A DNA stretch of 64,000 bases, taken from the NCBI GenBank assembly GCA_030704615.1, contig CM060733.1:14384001-14448000 (forward strand), written 5' to 3'. The position numbers were made by a program, and so were the translations under genes. The notes below the pieces were generated by a model, which ran no database searches, had not been told where the DNA came from, and worked only from the letters and a program-made list of their open reading frames with translations. Below, piece by piece: positions 13,411-23,243 of the stretch (positions are counted from its first letter, which is position 1; every line of letters starts with the position of its first letter). Source of the stretch: Takakia lepidozioides (Eukaryota; Streptophyta; Takakiopsida; Takakiales; Takakiaceae).

Positions 13411-13747
13411 GTAGGTTCTGAGTTACACAGGTGGGCCGTTTAACAAGGCGGCAGCCAGCCAACAGCTTATTGCACCCCCTGGGTTCCCGCAAGAAAACAA
13501 AGTTCTATGCAACGTTGCGATTTTTGGTAATGATCAGTGGATAAAATCGCTGTTAGAAGAAGCGTTGATAAGACATAATTGGGGGGAAGAGGTTACTTAT
13601 GTGCCAGGATTTGCCAACTATGTTTTGGACAACCCCAGCCTGCACATGAAGGCCTATGATGCTTCAGGCATTGATGATGAAGAACTGGCTGATGAGGCTG
13701 TGGAGTTTTTCTCAGATGATGAGCAAATCAGGCTACCAAGCGGCTAA
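13411..13747 (+). CDS. Hypothetical acidic-tailed open segment (possible last exon)
   Basis: A frame is open from an acceptor-like tag at 13408-13410 to a stop at 13747, about 111 residues. It reads GGPFNKAAASQQLIAPPGF, then IFGNDQWIKSLLEEAL, and ends with an acidic tail (DDEELADEAVEFFSDDEQIR). Composition looks coding, but no ATG opens it and I do not recognise the family. It may be a terminal exon, or remnant coding sequence of a transposon in this decayed region. Confidence 0.3.
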
Positions 13748-14193
13748 GAACAATAAAAGTTAAAGACTCTCACGCAGGCCTTATTCAGTTTGTGCAATCG
13801 GCTACTTTGTGGCAGACACTTTGGGCATAGACAACCAATTCACACTTTGTGTCTAGCATGAGTTTGCGGGCAACGATATAGTTGTGTGAGGAACTAGCAA
13901 GTTGCCGAAGGAAGAAAGATGGGGCAGTCGCAGGTGTAGAGATGCCACTGAGTAATGGCGAATTGAGTCATAGCCTGCACATGTGATTATTCTAGGTGGG
14001 TTGGAAGAGTGGTTGGACGTGGTTGCGACAGGCACAAGGATCAGAGGGTAGATCTGCCACAGAACCAGGCACCATTGCAGAGTGGTCGAGGCACTCATAC
14101 TTCCGTGCACTGAAGCAGGGTTTCCACATAGTCTACGGGCTTGAAGAAAGGCTCCAGCTAGGGATCACTCAATTTGGCCAAGGTGAGGTGTTG

Positions 14194-14815
14194 CTAAGGG
14201 GAAATGAGCTCCACGGCCTCCATGTCTACATTTTTTTTAGCTCCATCACTGAGCTTCCTTTTCTTCATTGGCATAACGCAGCCGGGGCCCAGCAGGCGGG
14301 CTTCAGTGTAAGAACGTTGCCGCACTTCCTCAGCAGACCGAGCGACGGCATGCGCACCCCTACACTTTGCAGTGATTTCTTTTGCGGCCTTAGACGAACT
14401 TGGCTTTGGCCAAGGCTTGAAGTTCTCAGGGACCATACCTTTGCATCCTCTATCAAGGGCATGTCGGTTTAGAGTCTCTTTGTCCTTGACAATATCGGGG
14501 CAAAAAGGGACACTGAAACCGATCCTTTGGCCAGTTCTCATTCTCCTTCACTACGGGTAAGTCCAAAAATGCTTCTACTATTTTAACATCGTACTCACTT
14601 GGCTCATACCAGTACCTTCTCTTGGGCTTTGTGGCAAGATGCATGCACCTAATCGGCTCCACCCTTTGGGCAAGCTTCTTCCATGGCTGCAACATAAGGA
14701 GGAATTGCGTCAGAGACGGTCTGCTGAATGCAAATGAAGAAGAGCAAGCAAAAAAAGAAATGAAGGTCTCGCGGTGAAGAAGTCTGGTGAAGCTGATACA
14801 TTTGCACTTCGGCAA
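14194..14815 (-). pseudogene. Frameshifted coding remnant of unknown family
   Basis: Two minus-strand frames look like one protein broken by a frameshift near 14525-14545. The first reads EPIRCMHLATKPKRRYWYEP, then EYDVKIVEAFLDLPVVKENE. The second continues with FCPDIVKDKETLNRHALDRG, then GMVPENFKPWPKPSSSKAAK and a basic PMKKRKLSD stretch near a stop at 14194. The lysine-rich tail could be a nuclear signal. It is surrounded by transposon debris, so a transposon-encoded or captured gene is plausible. Family not recognised. Confidence 0.35.
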
Positions 14816-15194
14816 CGACGGGCACGCAGCCTTTCAAGAGCGGGGGGGGGGGCGCTACAAACGAATTGTCGAGTCTAAGAGGCAGAAACCGTGAAGCACA
14901 ACACAACGTGCAGAAGCAAAGTGGAGAGATGCGAAAGACGCAAGAGGAGGAAGAGGCGAGGACCCCAACGTAACGGCTCATTTCTAAGCGTGACATGAGC
15001 ATGTGTACGGCCGCCGAGGCCATGCACACGTGCGGAGGAGGCTATGCACGTCGTACAGGCAGCCACGGCCCATTGGACTGCCGCTGAAACATCAAACGTC
15101 CCGGCGGCACAATAATGGCCGCCGTCAAGGTCTTCCATGGTCTACCCTAAGTCCTTCCGCCATGCCAGTCAATCGGATCTATTAATCGGGTCTG

Positions 15195-15420
15195 CCGTAC
15201 GGTATGCCGAACGGTATGCCGAACGGGTCTATCAAAAGGGTCTGCCGTGCAGGTTTGTGGCACTGGTCTGTCGCATTCGTCTGGCAAAGATCGTCTGCAC
15301 TCGGTCTGCCGTCGGGGTCTGACCAGAGTTCTCCAGGCTAGTCTGTTGGTTCGGTCTTCTCGTCTGGACTGGCGTGGTGCACTCTTCTCTTCTTCTGCTC
15401 TGCCCATCTGGTCTGCCCTC
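15195..15420 (+). repeat. GTCTG-rich degenerate array
   Basis: Ten GTCTG pentamers, many extended to GGTCTGCCG or CGTCTGG, occur within about 225 bases, with an inner tandem of tatgccgaacgg. Similar motifs (also inverted, cagacc) occur at 10545-10690 and 16795-16915. Such arrays resemble subterminal repeats of DNA transposons, but no terminus or coding frame could be tied to this one. Confidence 0.45.
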
Positions 15421-15940
15421 TGTTTGCAGTGTGTCCCCACCCGTTTCACCATTTCAATGGTTCCCCAGCTGGGTCTCTACATCCCTGCACTGTCATGGTA
15501 ACATTTGGAAGGTCCACTAGTTCGGTGCACAAAAAAATTCCGCCACACATGCCCATTTCGTCTTGCATCGATGCGTCCACCTGCAAACGACATCCAAGAG
15601 ACGGAACTCGGGAAGAAATCTGAATTTTATACCGCCAGCCATGCACATATGCTTCCGCTATTTTTGCAATGCCATTCTACACATGCTATATGGAGGACAA
15701 GCCTCGAACAAGATAGTGTGACAAGGGAAAGGCCGATTCTCAATTGTTGTCCGCTAAAATGAGTCGTACTTGTTAGTAAAGACCTAAATACTTCCATTCA
15801 AGTCTGCACTGTAAACTCAATGTAAACAAGGACGTCTTCCCCGCGCTCAAACAGTCCCACGAATAGACAAATAACAAAGCAAATACTCGGGGCGGTCACT
15901 CCCTATCTAGTTTCCCAGGCACGTAAGGCAAACAGGCATT
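15421..15940. other. Intergenic, no feature seen
   Basis: No coding, RNA or clear repeat structure could be supported. Confidence 0.4.
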
Positions 15941-16520
15941 TTCTATGGGGGTATTAATTTATTTTCTGAATTTTTGGCCACCCTATTATTACATAATTTT
16001 GTAATATGGCATATTTTCTTGCAGGCTATATTATTTATATTTTATAGCAGGTAAAAAATATTAGACACCCTATATTAACTTGAAAATAAAATAAAATAAA
16101 TTTACGGGGTAATGAATTTTTTATTTGCTGGAAACAAATTCATCCAAAGTAGATGCATCAGCATCATTTAAAGTATAAAGGTTCCGAGCAAAATAAAATA
16201 GTAACTGAACTAATAATTGAATCTATGTCTATCCACTTGCTTCAGTTACATCATATTTGAATTTCAAATGCCCTCAGGAGAGAGGGAAGCCTAGGGTTGC
16301 TGTGCACATGCGCCTACGCCCTCTCCGCTGCGTGTCACTGAATGACATGTGTCCATTTAATTTATCTCCACCCTATATTAGTTTTAACTTTTTTAAATAC
16401 GTCTTTATTTTGGACCCTATTTTAATTTAAATGTGGTGCCGCCAATATATTAGTACCCTATAGTATTCTAAATGTATTCTAAATTTTATTTTCTCAAAAT
16501 TTTCGGCACCCTATATTTTT
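15941..16520. repeat. AT-rich block with recurring ACCCTAT motif
   Basis: Strongly AT-rich DNA in which the motif ACCCTAT (or CACCCTATATT) recurs at about 15974, 16067, 16370, 16415, 16454 and 16509. The left and right parts share an attttctgaatttttggccaccctat-like segment (about 15963 and 16487). It is probably a decayed transposable element. No termini found. Confidence 0.35.
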
Positions 16521-16789
16521 TTGCACATCAAGTGGTAATATTTGGAAGTGACATCCCCTTGAGCAAATATAGTAGAAGCATATGAACAAAAAAGGCTGTG
16601 GCTTGAAACGATGGAACTCCGACGTTGCCATGAGAGTCCATGGAGTCATGCAAAGGGATTCTTCACAACCGGACGAGTTTGTTGGTTCTAAACAGTCAAA
16701 CAACAAACAGCAGTAAGCAACAACGACACACAATAGGCAACAGAGAAAAGAGCAAAAGGGGCCTGAGGAGATCGGCGAGTGCCATGGCA

Positions 16790-17030
16790 TGCCCTAAATC
16801 CGGACGGTCTGGATAAAACCGGATCTGGACGGGCATATGCGCGCCACGTAGGTCTGGGTCTGCTGTGCTGGTTTGGGCGGTCTGCCGGACGACATGCACC
16901 ACCAGCGGGCAGACCCACTGGGACCGATGGCGGGCGGACCCAGCGGCGAGGGCGGGCGGGCCGGGGCGACCGCGCTGCGCGGCTGGCAGGTGGGGGGCGG
17001 GGGAGGGCGACCCCGCGTCTGTGTCCCATA
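16790..17030. repeat. GC-rich island with GTCTG/CAGAC motifs
   Basis: A sharply GC-rich segment between AT-rich neighbours. It contains ggtctgggtctg, ggtctgccgg and gggcagaccc, related to the array at 15195. Open frames here are long only because GC-rich DNA lacks stops, so I do not call a gene. The rest of 16521-17600 holds no supported gene. Confidence 0.35.
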
Positions 17031-17367
17031 GGCACGACATAAACTCCCAATTATTCAAAAATGAGAGGCATTTACATATGGCCCTTGTGGCGATTATGAA
17101 AAGGTGAAAAGAAAAACACAATGTACAACAAGGGCACGTCTGAGGTAGAGCAGAAGAGAGTGACAATGAGATAGGGAGCAAGCTAGAGGGAGATAAATGG
17201 GGCATGATGGAGTCTTCTAGAAGGCTACTCTACCCCCCGAAACCCCTATTTCCACTTGCACACTAGCTACAAAAAGAATAGTCTCATGCACTCCCTCCGT
17301 TGGACCACACAAAGGCCATCCGCAAATTAATTATGGACTGCGGTACCTATTTATTTTAATTTTAAAG

Positions 17368-17545
17368 CCTGTTCCGTGGCCTTCCAAGTCCTCCAAAGGT
17401 GGATCTCTGTTGGTTGCTTTACTTACATTCCCCACAAATATTCACCGAGACGGTAGACGGTACATATGGTAAAAGGAAGCTGTCCCCTTTCTTTAATTAA
17501 AAAAATTAAAAAAAAAAAAAAATAAAGCACACCAAAACAACTCCT
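17368..17545. repeat. Diverged duplicate of the first exon and 5' flank of the 8581-9814 gene
   Basis: The segment starting TTCCGTGGCCTTCCAAGTCC aligns with 9721-9762 (TTCCGTGCCATTCCAAGTCT), at roughly 80 percent by eye. After a gap it continues with gctttact-acatt (9825-9840 versus 17416-17430), and then with the identical aaagcacaccaaaaca (9866 versus 17526). An A-rich tract is inserted near 17500. Part of the coding exon and its upstream flank were copied together, so this is a segmental rather than a processed copy. Confidence 0.55.
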
Positions 17546-17600
17546 CTTCCCCCACCTCAAGCAATCGGACCTTGCATAGTGGTGTCCGAGGATTTGCAGG

Positions 17601-17900
17601 CACTAGGAATAAGGTAAGGACTTAATGCACTGGTGCCATCCGACGGTACTTTCGCCGGATTTCCCCAGCCTGGGCTCCTCTGGCAGGGCCCCTGTTAAAT
17701 CCTCCCAACCGTCGCCTTAGTGTAACCCCGACTGGAGTTACACTCCCCAACGTGTAACCCCGAATTAAGTTATACTCCCTTCAATTCCATGTCACTCTCA
17801 AGAGATGGTGGGAAGATTTGACATGCTAGAAACCTGCATACTGTCCTGTCAGAGGTTGCATTTGAGTCTTGTGCATTAAGATCTTACCTCATTCCTAGTG
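17601..17900. mobile_element. 300-bp inverted-repeat element (MITE)
   Basis: 30-base terminal inverted repeats, CACTAGGAATAAGGTAAGG... at 17601-17630 and its inverse at 17871-17900, match at 27 of 30 positions. The interior has no coding frame and contains a small gtgtaaccccg/ggagttacac hairpin. No clear target duplication is visible, so the superfamily is unknown. Confidence 0.6.
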
Positions 17901-19686
17901 TTCTCCGTACATGAAACTGGGTTTTCCTTGAATGTAGCGCAGAAAGCTTAGGCTGATTAACATTAACCGGATATGGATATGCCTGTAACCTCATCGAGAT
18001 GGCACCTACTGACAATCTGCCAGCTAAACCCATGAAGGTCTATATTGTGAGCACCGATGGCAGCGCACTGTGTTTACTAAGAAAAGCTGTGTCATTCAGT
18101 GCTACAGGGAATGAAGGCCACTTCAGTTACCAGTAGCTTGTTTTCAATTATGTTTGGCAGCGGAAGTGCTTAATGGAGGCGCATGAATATAGTAGGAAGG
18201 TCCGAGTGCTTGCAGTTGAGGTCATTACAGAAGTGGCTTGCATGCTAAAAAGCTAACGCTGCGTTATGTCAGTGGGTGTGAGTGGACAGAGCCATAAAGG
18301 ATACATTCTGCTTTCAAAGTGCAAGTGATATCTACTTGGAAGGTTCAACACTCTGGCCTCAAATGTCCTATTCGTACTGCCTTTACGTACTACGGAGTTC
18401 GGACTTTATGATAGCTGTTATCAGTTTCATATATACGAATTTCTTCAGAGTCCACAAAGCATCATCTAGTTCCGAGCATCATGCCAACATAACTTAGTAC
18501 TTCAAAAATCTCACAGGTTTTATGAGTTCTCACGATGCTTACCTGGTAAGACTCGAGGTTATATTTTGGAAGACTGAAATCCGATGGATTGCTAATAGGA
18601 CTCCGCCTTTTTCTCGAGTTCGAAACCTCTGGTAAGGTGAACGCGGGATAGGAGTGATGACGGACATGACGAGCTTACAACGTGGGTGCTGTCATTCACA
18701 TCCTCCAAGCTGTCAGACTTCATGACTTTACAGAACTAGTTTGCAGTTTGTCATAATTTTGTCTCAACACGTTAAGTATCTTCAATCTCGCCGCCATTAA
18801 ACACTTTCGCTGTCACAATAATGTACAACGCCCTCTACCGTCTCTCTTGCTTGCTTGGCTGGTGGCCATTTGCTTGTGCCAGGGTAGTACCTTGAATGTG
18901 GAGGTATTTGTGATTTTGCTTTCGGGTGCTGATCATGCGCTTTTGTCTGAGTCCCTATCTATTTGCTGTATAGACGTATTGGTATATACGAGGACATGGC
19001 ACATGTAGTGCTGTCAAACTTCTCAGTCAGTTTTTCTAGTATTCAAAAGCAAAGCTCGACACGGCTTCATTGACTGTCAAGTAACTTCTTTCTGTGGACC
19101 GGCCCCTGTCAGGCTTGTACCATGGATGTTCACACAAGAGAGTAAAGGAGATCATGTATGATTTTCATTTAGAAGTCAACAACTTCCATAATTTGAAGCC
19201 AGAGATCATGCAGGGCTGCTTCCACAAGCAACTGACCATCTGGATTCTGGAAGACTCTTGAAAGGAGAACATCACCTTACATCAATTTACTACGAATTTT
19301 CTGAACTGGTGGAACCACCCCAATGTCTCTCTAGTTATCTCAGAGGCCCCAGGAGGTTTTTGCAAGCTTGCAACGTGTGTGATCAGATTGGAGGAGATCC
19401 ATTCCGCCGCGAATGTTCACAGGTGTTATGGCTCCAAATATTGGACAGGCTAAATAATCATCAAGACGTGATTTGATTCATACAATTCGACGAGGATGAT
19501 GGACTAGAAATTTTTCTGAACTAAAGCTCAAAGCAGAGCTCCACCCTCATTTATCCGGAACACTCTCCTGACATGGCCGGTTGTAGCCCTCATATTCAGC
19601 CGAGGTACATAGCCTTCTGTCGAACTAATTCATATCAACAAATTTGGAAATTCTAAAAAGGCGTGACTTATCGTCTTCGCCTCCAC
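17901..19686. other. Peroxidase 3' flank / intergenic
   Basis: No gene, RNA or repeat could be supported. Short open frames only. Confidence 0.4.
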
Positions 19687-21159
19687 CTATGGATTCACTT
19701 GATGACAGTTCGTTCTAACCTGGCCTTGTGTCAAGACACGGGCAGAAGTTAGCTTTATATAAGCTCCTGAGAAAGCCGTGTAGAACGCCTCCTGATCGCC
19801 TGCAAAATTCGCTACGAAGCCCGAGGTTCTAGGATCTTTAGCAATTTCTGCATCAATGGTGAAGAGACCACGCCCGTTCATGAGATCTCTGTAGTACTGG
19901 TTGTCGAACACCACATTTGTCAAGTCGTTGGGAATGATAGTTGCGTTTGTCAATGGTGGCTGTGTGGGGCAGAAAGCATGCAGCTGGCCACCGAACAAAG
20001 TTCCCTCTAGTTGTGGTTCAGTCGCTGGATACAGTCGGTTTTGCACATTTACACAATGCCCTACCCCTAAAGTATGCGATCCTGCATCACCAGTCGCAAA
20101 CACAATCTTCTCAGTACTTCACCTCCAAAGGACTCTGAACACTTGTGTCCCCAGCACATGCTGAGAAGATTGTCAAGCCCAAAAGACTGAAGACTTCAGA
20201 GGAGAGGAGGCATGCAACGGAGGAAAGGAATACGGACCTAATATCGCAACACTCTCTTCGACGCTCATGCCAAACGATGCGAAGTCATTGAGGAAATTGT
20301 CCACGCTAACAGTCGCAGGTGGCAGCTGGGCGTCAGCATTGCGGTTGCTGGCAAATGTTGCATCCTTTCTCCCCAAGAGAATTGGGATTGCGGGGCCACC
20401 TGCGAATTCTACCGCATCTCGGCCTGCCATGGCAATGATGTCTGCACAAGAAACTGTATTGGGACACATGATCTCAAGAGCAGTCTTGACGCGGTCTATG
20501 AAATCAAGCCTTCGGATACCGAAATTTTTATCTGCCACCAATTCACTTGTAATAGCGCCATTCGAGTCGAGCATTATTGACGCATCACAACCGGCCTGCA
20601 CACCCCAGAATGTGCCGAAGGCTTAGTTACTCGTCAAACCAGAAGGATCATATATTACGTGACAGCGTTCTACAGAATGTAGACTAATTATGCATGCTTG
20701 AACTCAATTTAAGTTCAGGTGCAGAACAATCTACCTCAAAGAAATGGTACTTTCCTGGCACTACGATGCAACTCAAACAGAAAGGGTTGAAGCTATTGGA
20801 AATGCGTAAACGGTACGAGAGTTGCACATTAGGAGAAGACGATGGGTCATCAGGAAGTAGTGTACTATCAACAACAGCATACGCACATCCCATAAACAGT
20901 GCCATCAAGTAAGACAGACATCCAAGGCTCCAGGACGCAAGCGTACCCCAACTATACAATCGTGAAAGGCCAATCGCAGAACGGAAGCAGAAGAGGTGAC
21001 GTCCGTCACAAAGCTAGCAGTCAACGTGGCTGAAGTGATCGCTTCTGCCATGGAACAAGTCTGGGCATAGTAGCCAACCTGAAGCTGGCCTGATGTGTTG
21101 CTAATGCAGAGCGCGGAAACTATTACCAAGGCAACTTTGTGCCATACTTCATACTTCAT
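19687..21159 (-). CDS. Class III secretory peroxidase
   Basis: Haem peroxidase of the plant secretory family (EC 1.11.1.7), acting in the wall or apoplast. Three exons: 20947-21159, 20238-20595 and 19687-20081, with phases in agreement and 321 residues in total. An N-terminal signal peptide (VALVIVSALCISNTSG) precedes QLQVGYYAQTC. The distal site is LRLAFHDC, with Arg62 and His66. The proximal haem ligand is His193 in GSHTLGVGHC. All eight disulfide cysteines are present (QTC, HDC, GCD, MCP, SCAD, GHC, FCP, TNC). Calcium-site residues follow in GCDASIML. The join FHDCIVG/AGCDAS carries one residue more than the usual FHDCFVxGCDAS, so this boundary deserves cDNA support. Length and domain order are otherwise normal. 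Confidence 0.93.
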
Positions 21160-22432
21160 GCCGAACAGCTATGTTAATTTCTCACGAAGCGCGAATGAAC
21201 TACGTTGAAGAAAGCTCGGGTGCCTTGTGGGTCGACCTTCACTAAACAAGGTCTTCCGAGCTCTGCCGCCGGTCCGAAGCAGTTCTCCAGACCGACCCTG
21301 TACGACTAGAATCTCTCTCCTGCTCACCCTCCCTGTATCGGACTACAGGCAGAGTCTCTGTGGCTCTCTATTCGAGAGATTGTAGGCGAACCCACAACCC
21401 AGGCCTCTCAGGTCTTCCCCTGCGCGGTGCGGCCAAACTACAAAGTACACACAGCTGCGCGTGCTTTATCCCTCAAGCACACGCGCTCTCTGTGTCAGTC
21501 AGTCTAAAGTGTCTAAAGTATCTAAATGTCTGAAGGCCTCAGCTCACAACAAGCACAGGCCAGGTCTCTCTGAGCTATGTTATCGACCCTGAGCTCTCAA
21601 TCCGCAGTGTCTTGTGTCTTCCCGTCTCTTGCACAATGTCAGTAATGTTGCTCAGTGCGGGGTTTCCTTTCAAATGATGAAGTCTTGAATGAGGAGAGAG
21701 GGCAATTAAGTAGGGGCCCAAGCACGTGTGATGCTGTGCCTTGAGGAAGGTCCTCTTCTTTATTCCTCTTCACCCACTGCATCATTGTGGCACTGCCACT
21801 TCCTTCCCTGGGATGCTACACTCGAAATTTCTACATAGAGGTATTTGATCTCTTCTGCGCAGGCTGTCATCAGCGCGGGATAATCATCTTTTTTTAGCAC
21901 AAGTGCCTAATTAGGCTTTTCGACTTTCCACAATTTCTGTATCTGCATTCATGGCATCGTACGCCATCCAGGTACACACACCGGGATCGACTCCTTCACA
22001 TCAAACGGTTCGGATCCATTCATCTGAAGAATAATCCATTATCCTCAGAACCCAAGTCGGATGAAGTGGCGACAAGAAAGGTCATGTTTCCCAACCAACC
22101 CACTGTTCCTTCACTTTCCATTTTGCTGTCCGGAAGCGACACCTACCCTCTCCTTTACCCACATTGTGTCTTGCACATCGACTCTGCAGTTCCACCACCA
22201 CCGGATATGAATATTACAATTGTCCAAAGTCCAAACCCATTTCATATACAATTGAATAAGACACTGCGTCGTGAGATTGCGGATTGGAACACAAACAAAC
22301 GTGAATGCACAAATTGCCATGTTGGTGGCATGTCGTTGCAGGCGTTGTTGAATGATCAAAGTAGTGTGTGCTTCTATCTGTAAAGAAAAGACAGGAAGCG
22401 AGAAAACCTGAAGTAACTGATAGGTTAGGGTA
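21160..22432. other. Peroxidase upstream region with LTR-like block
   Basis: No gene. On the minus strand, 21822 down to 21175 begins TGTAGCATCCC and ends ATTAACA, as plant Ty3-type LTRs do (TG...CA), and runs to within about 15 bases of the peroxidase ATG. No matching target duplication was found, so a solo LTR is only a possibility. 21823-22432 shows nothing supportable. Confidence 0.3.
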
Positions 22433-23243
22433 CCGTACTTACCTAGCTTATTAGGCAATAATTAATTCAAAATCAGGTGCCTAACTATATTTAGAACATT
22501 TTTGGAAAATGTGCATAAAACCTGGGAAAACTCCTGAGAAGTGCCTAATTGCTCAAAATTGCTCAAAAATCCAAAATGTCCAAACAAGTGGAAAAAATGC
22601 CTAAATTATTTTATTTAAAGTCCAAAAAATGGCAAAAATACCTACAATTTAGATTTTCCATGTCCATACAACTTCCAAAGGGCCCTGCAACATCTTTATA
22701 AGTCTCATCACCTACCTCATGTGAATCTTCTGATTCTGAGAGAAGGTTAAGGTCAGGAACATCATGATCCTCGATATGCATGTTTGCAAGACATCAGCTA
22801 ATGCTCTCAATGACACTTCCATCAAGGTAGACGTCAGGAACATCCTCCATGGCAAGATCTCCTTCCACTTGGGTGTTTGGGTTTGAAAACAAAGAAAATG
22901 TAAAATTGGCTCTCATTGCCTCACCTTGAAAGGCATCTTCAAATGCTTGTAAAATTCCACAAAGTCTCCAACTTGACAAAATCATCTCCTGTTGGCACTT
23001 CACCTCCCCAAGACTCATACAACCAACATTATGTGTTTTTTAAATAAAATAACCTCAACCATAGTTTTTGAGGGAGGTCAAAAACAATTGTTCATCATTA
23101 TCCAGGGTCGACTGAAATACATGCCTAATATTTGGAAATTATCTAGTTGAGGTGCCTAAATAATAAAAACGAATCTGCCTAATAATATTCTATTTTTATT
23201 AATTATTATGCGCGGAAGTGTCTAATAAGCTAGGTGAGTACGG
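22433..23243. mobile_element. TA-flanked 811-bp inverted-repeat element with coding remnant
   Basis: Left end CCGTACTTACCTAGCTTATT (22433) is repeated inverted at the right end as CCGTACTCACCTAGCTTATT, ending at 23243. TA lies immediately outside both ends, compatible with a TA target duplication. The TGCCTAA motif recurs in both subterminal regions. On the minus strand, 22794-23018 reads MSLGEVKCQQEMILSSWRLC, then ILQAFEDAFQGEAMRAN and ends VYLDGSVIESIS. A second coding-like acidic stretch follows (EDHDVPDLNLLSESEDSHE, about 22695-22775). These look like remnants of an element-encoded protein; the family is not recognised. Confidence 0.6.

Noticed and set aside
16688-17205. Overlapping open frames of 87-169 codons in several frames
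   Set aside because: The segment is GC-rich, so stops are rare in every frame; the translations are Arg/Pro/Gly repeats without domain features.
21175-21822. Definite solo LTR
   Set aside because: TG...CA ends are present, but the five-base flanks do not match and no partner LTR or internal region exists; kept only as a possibility.
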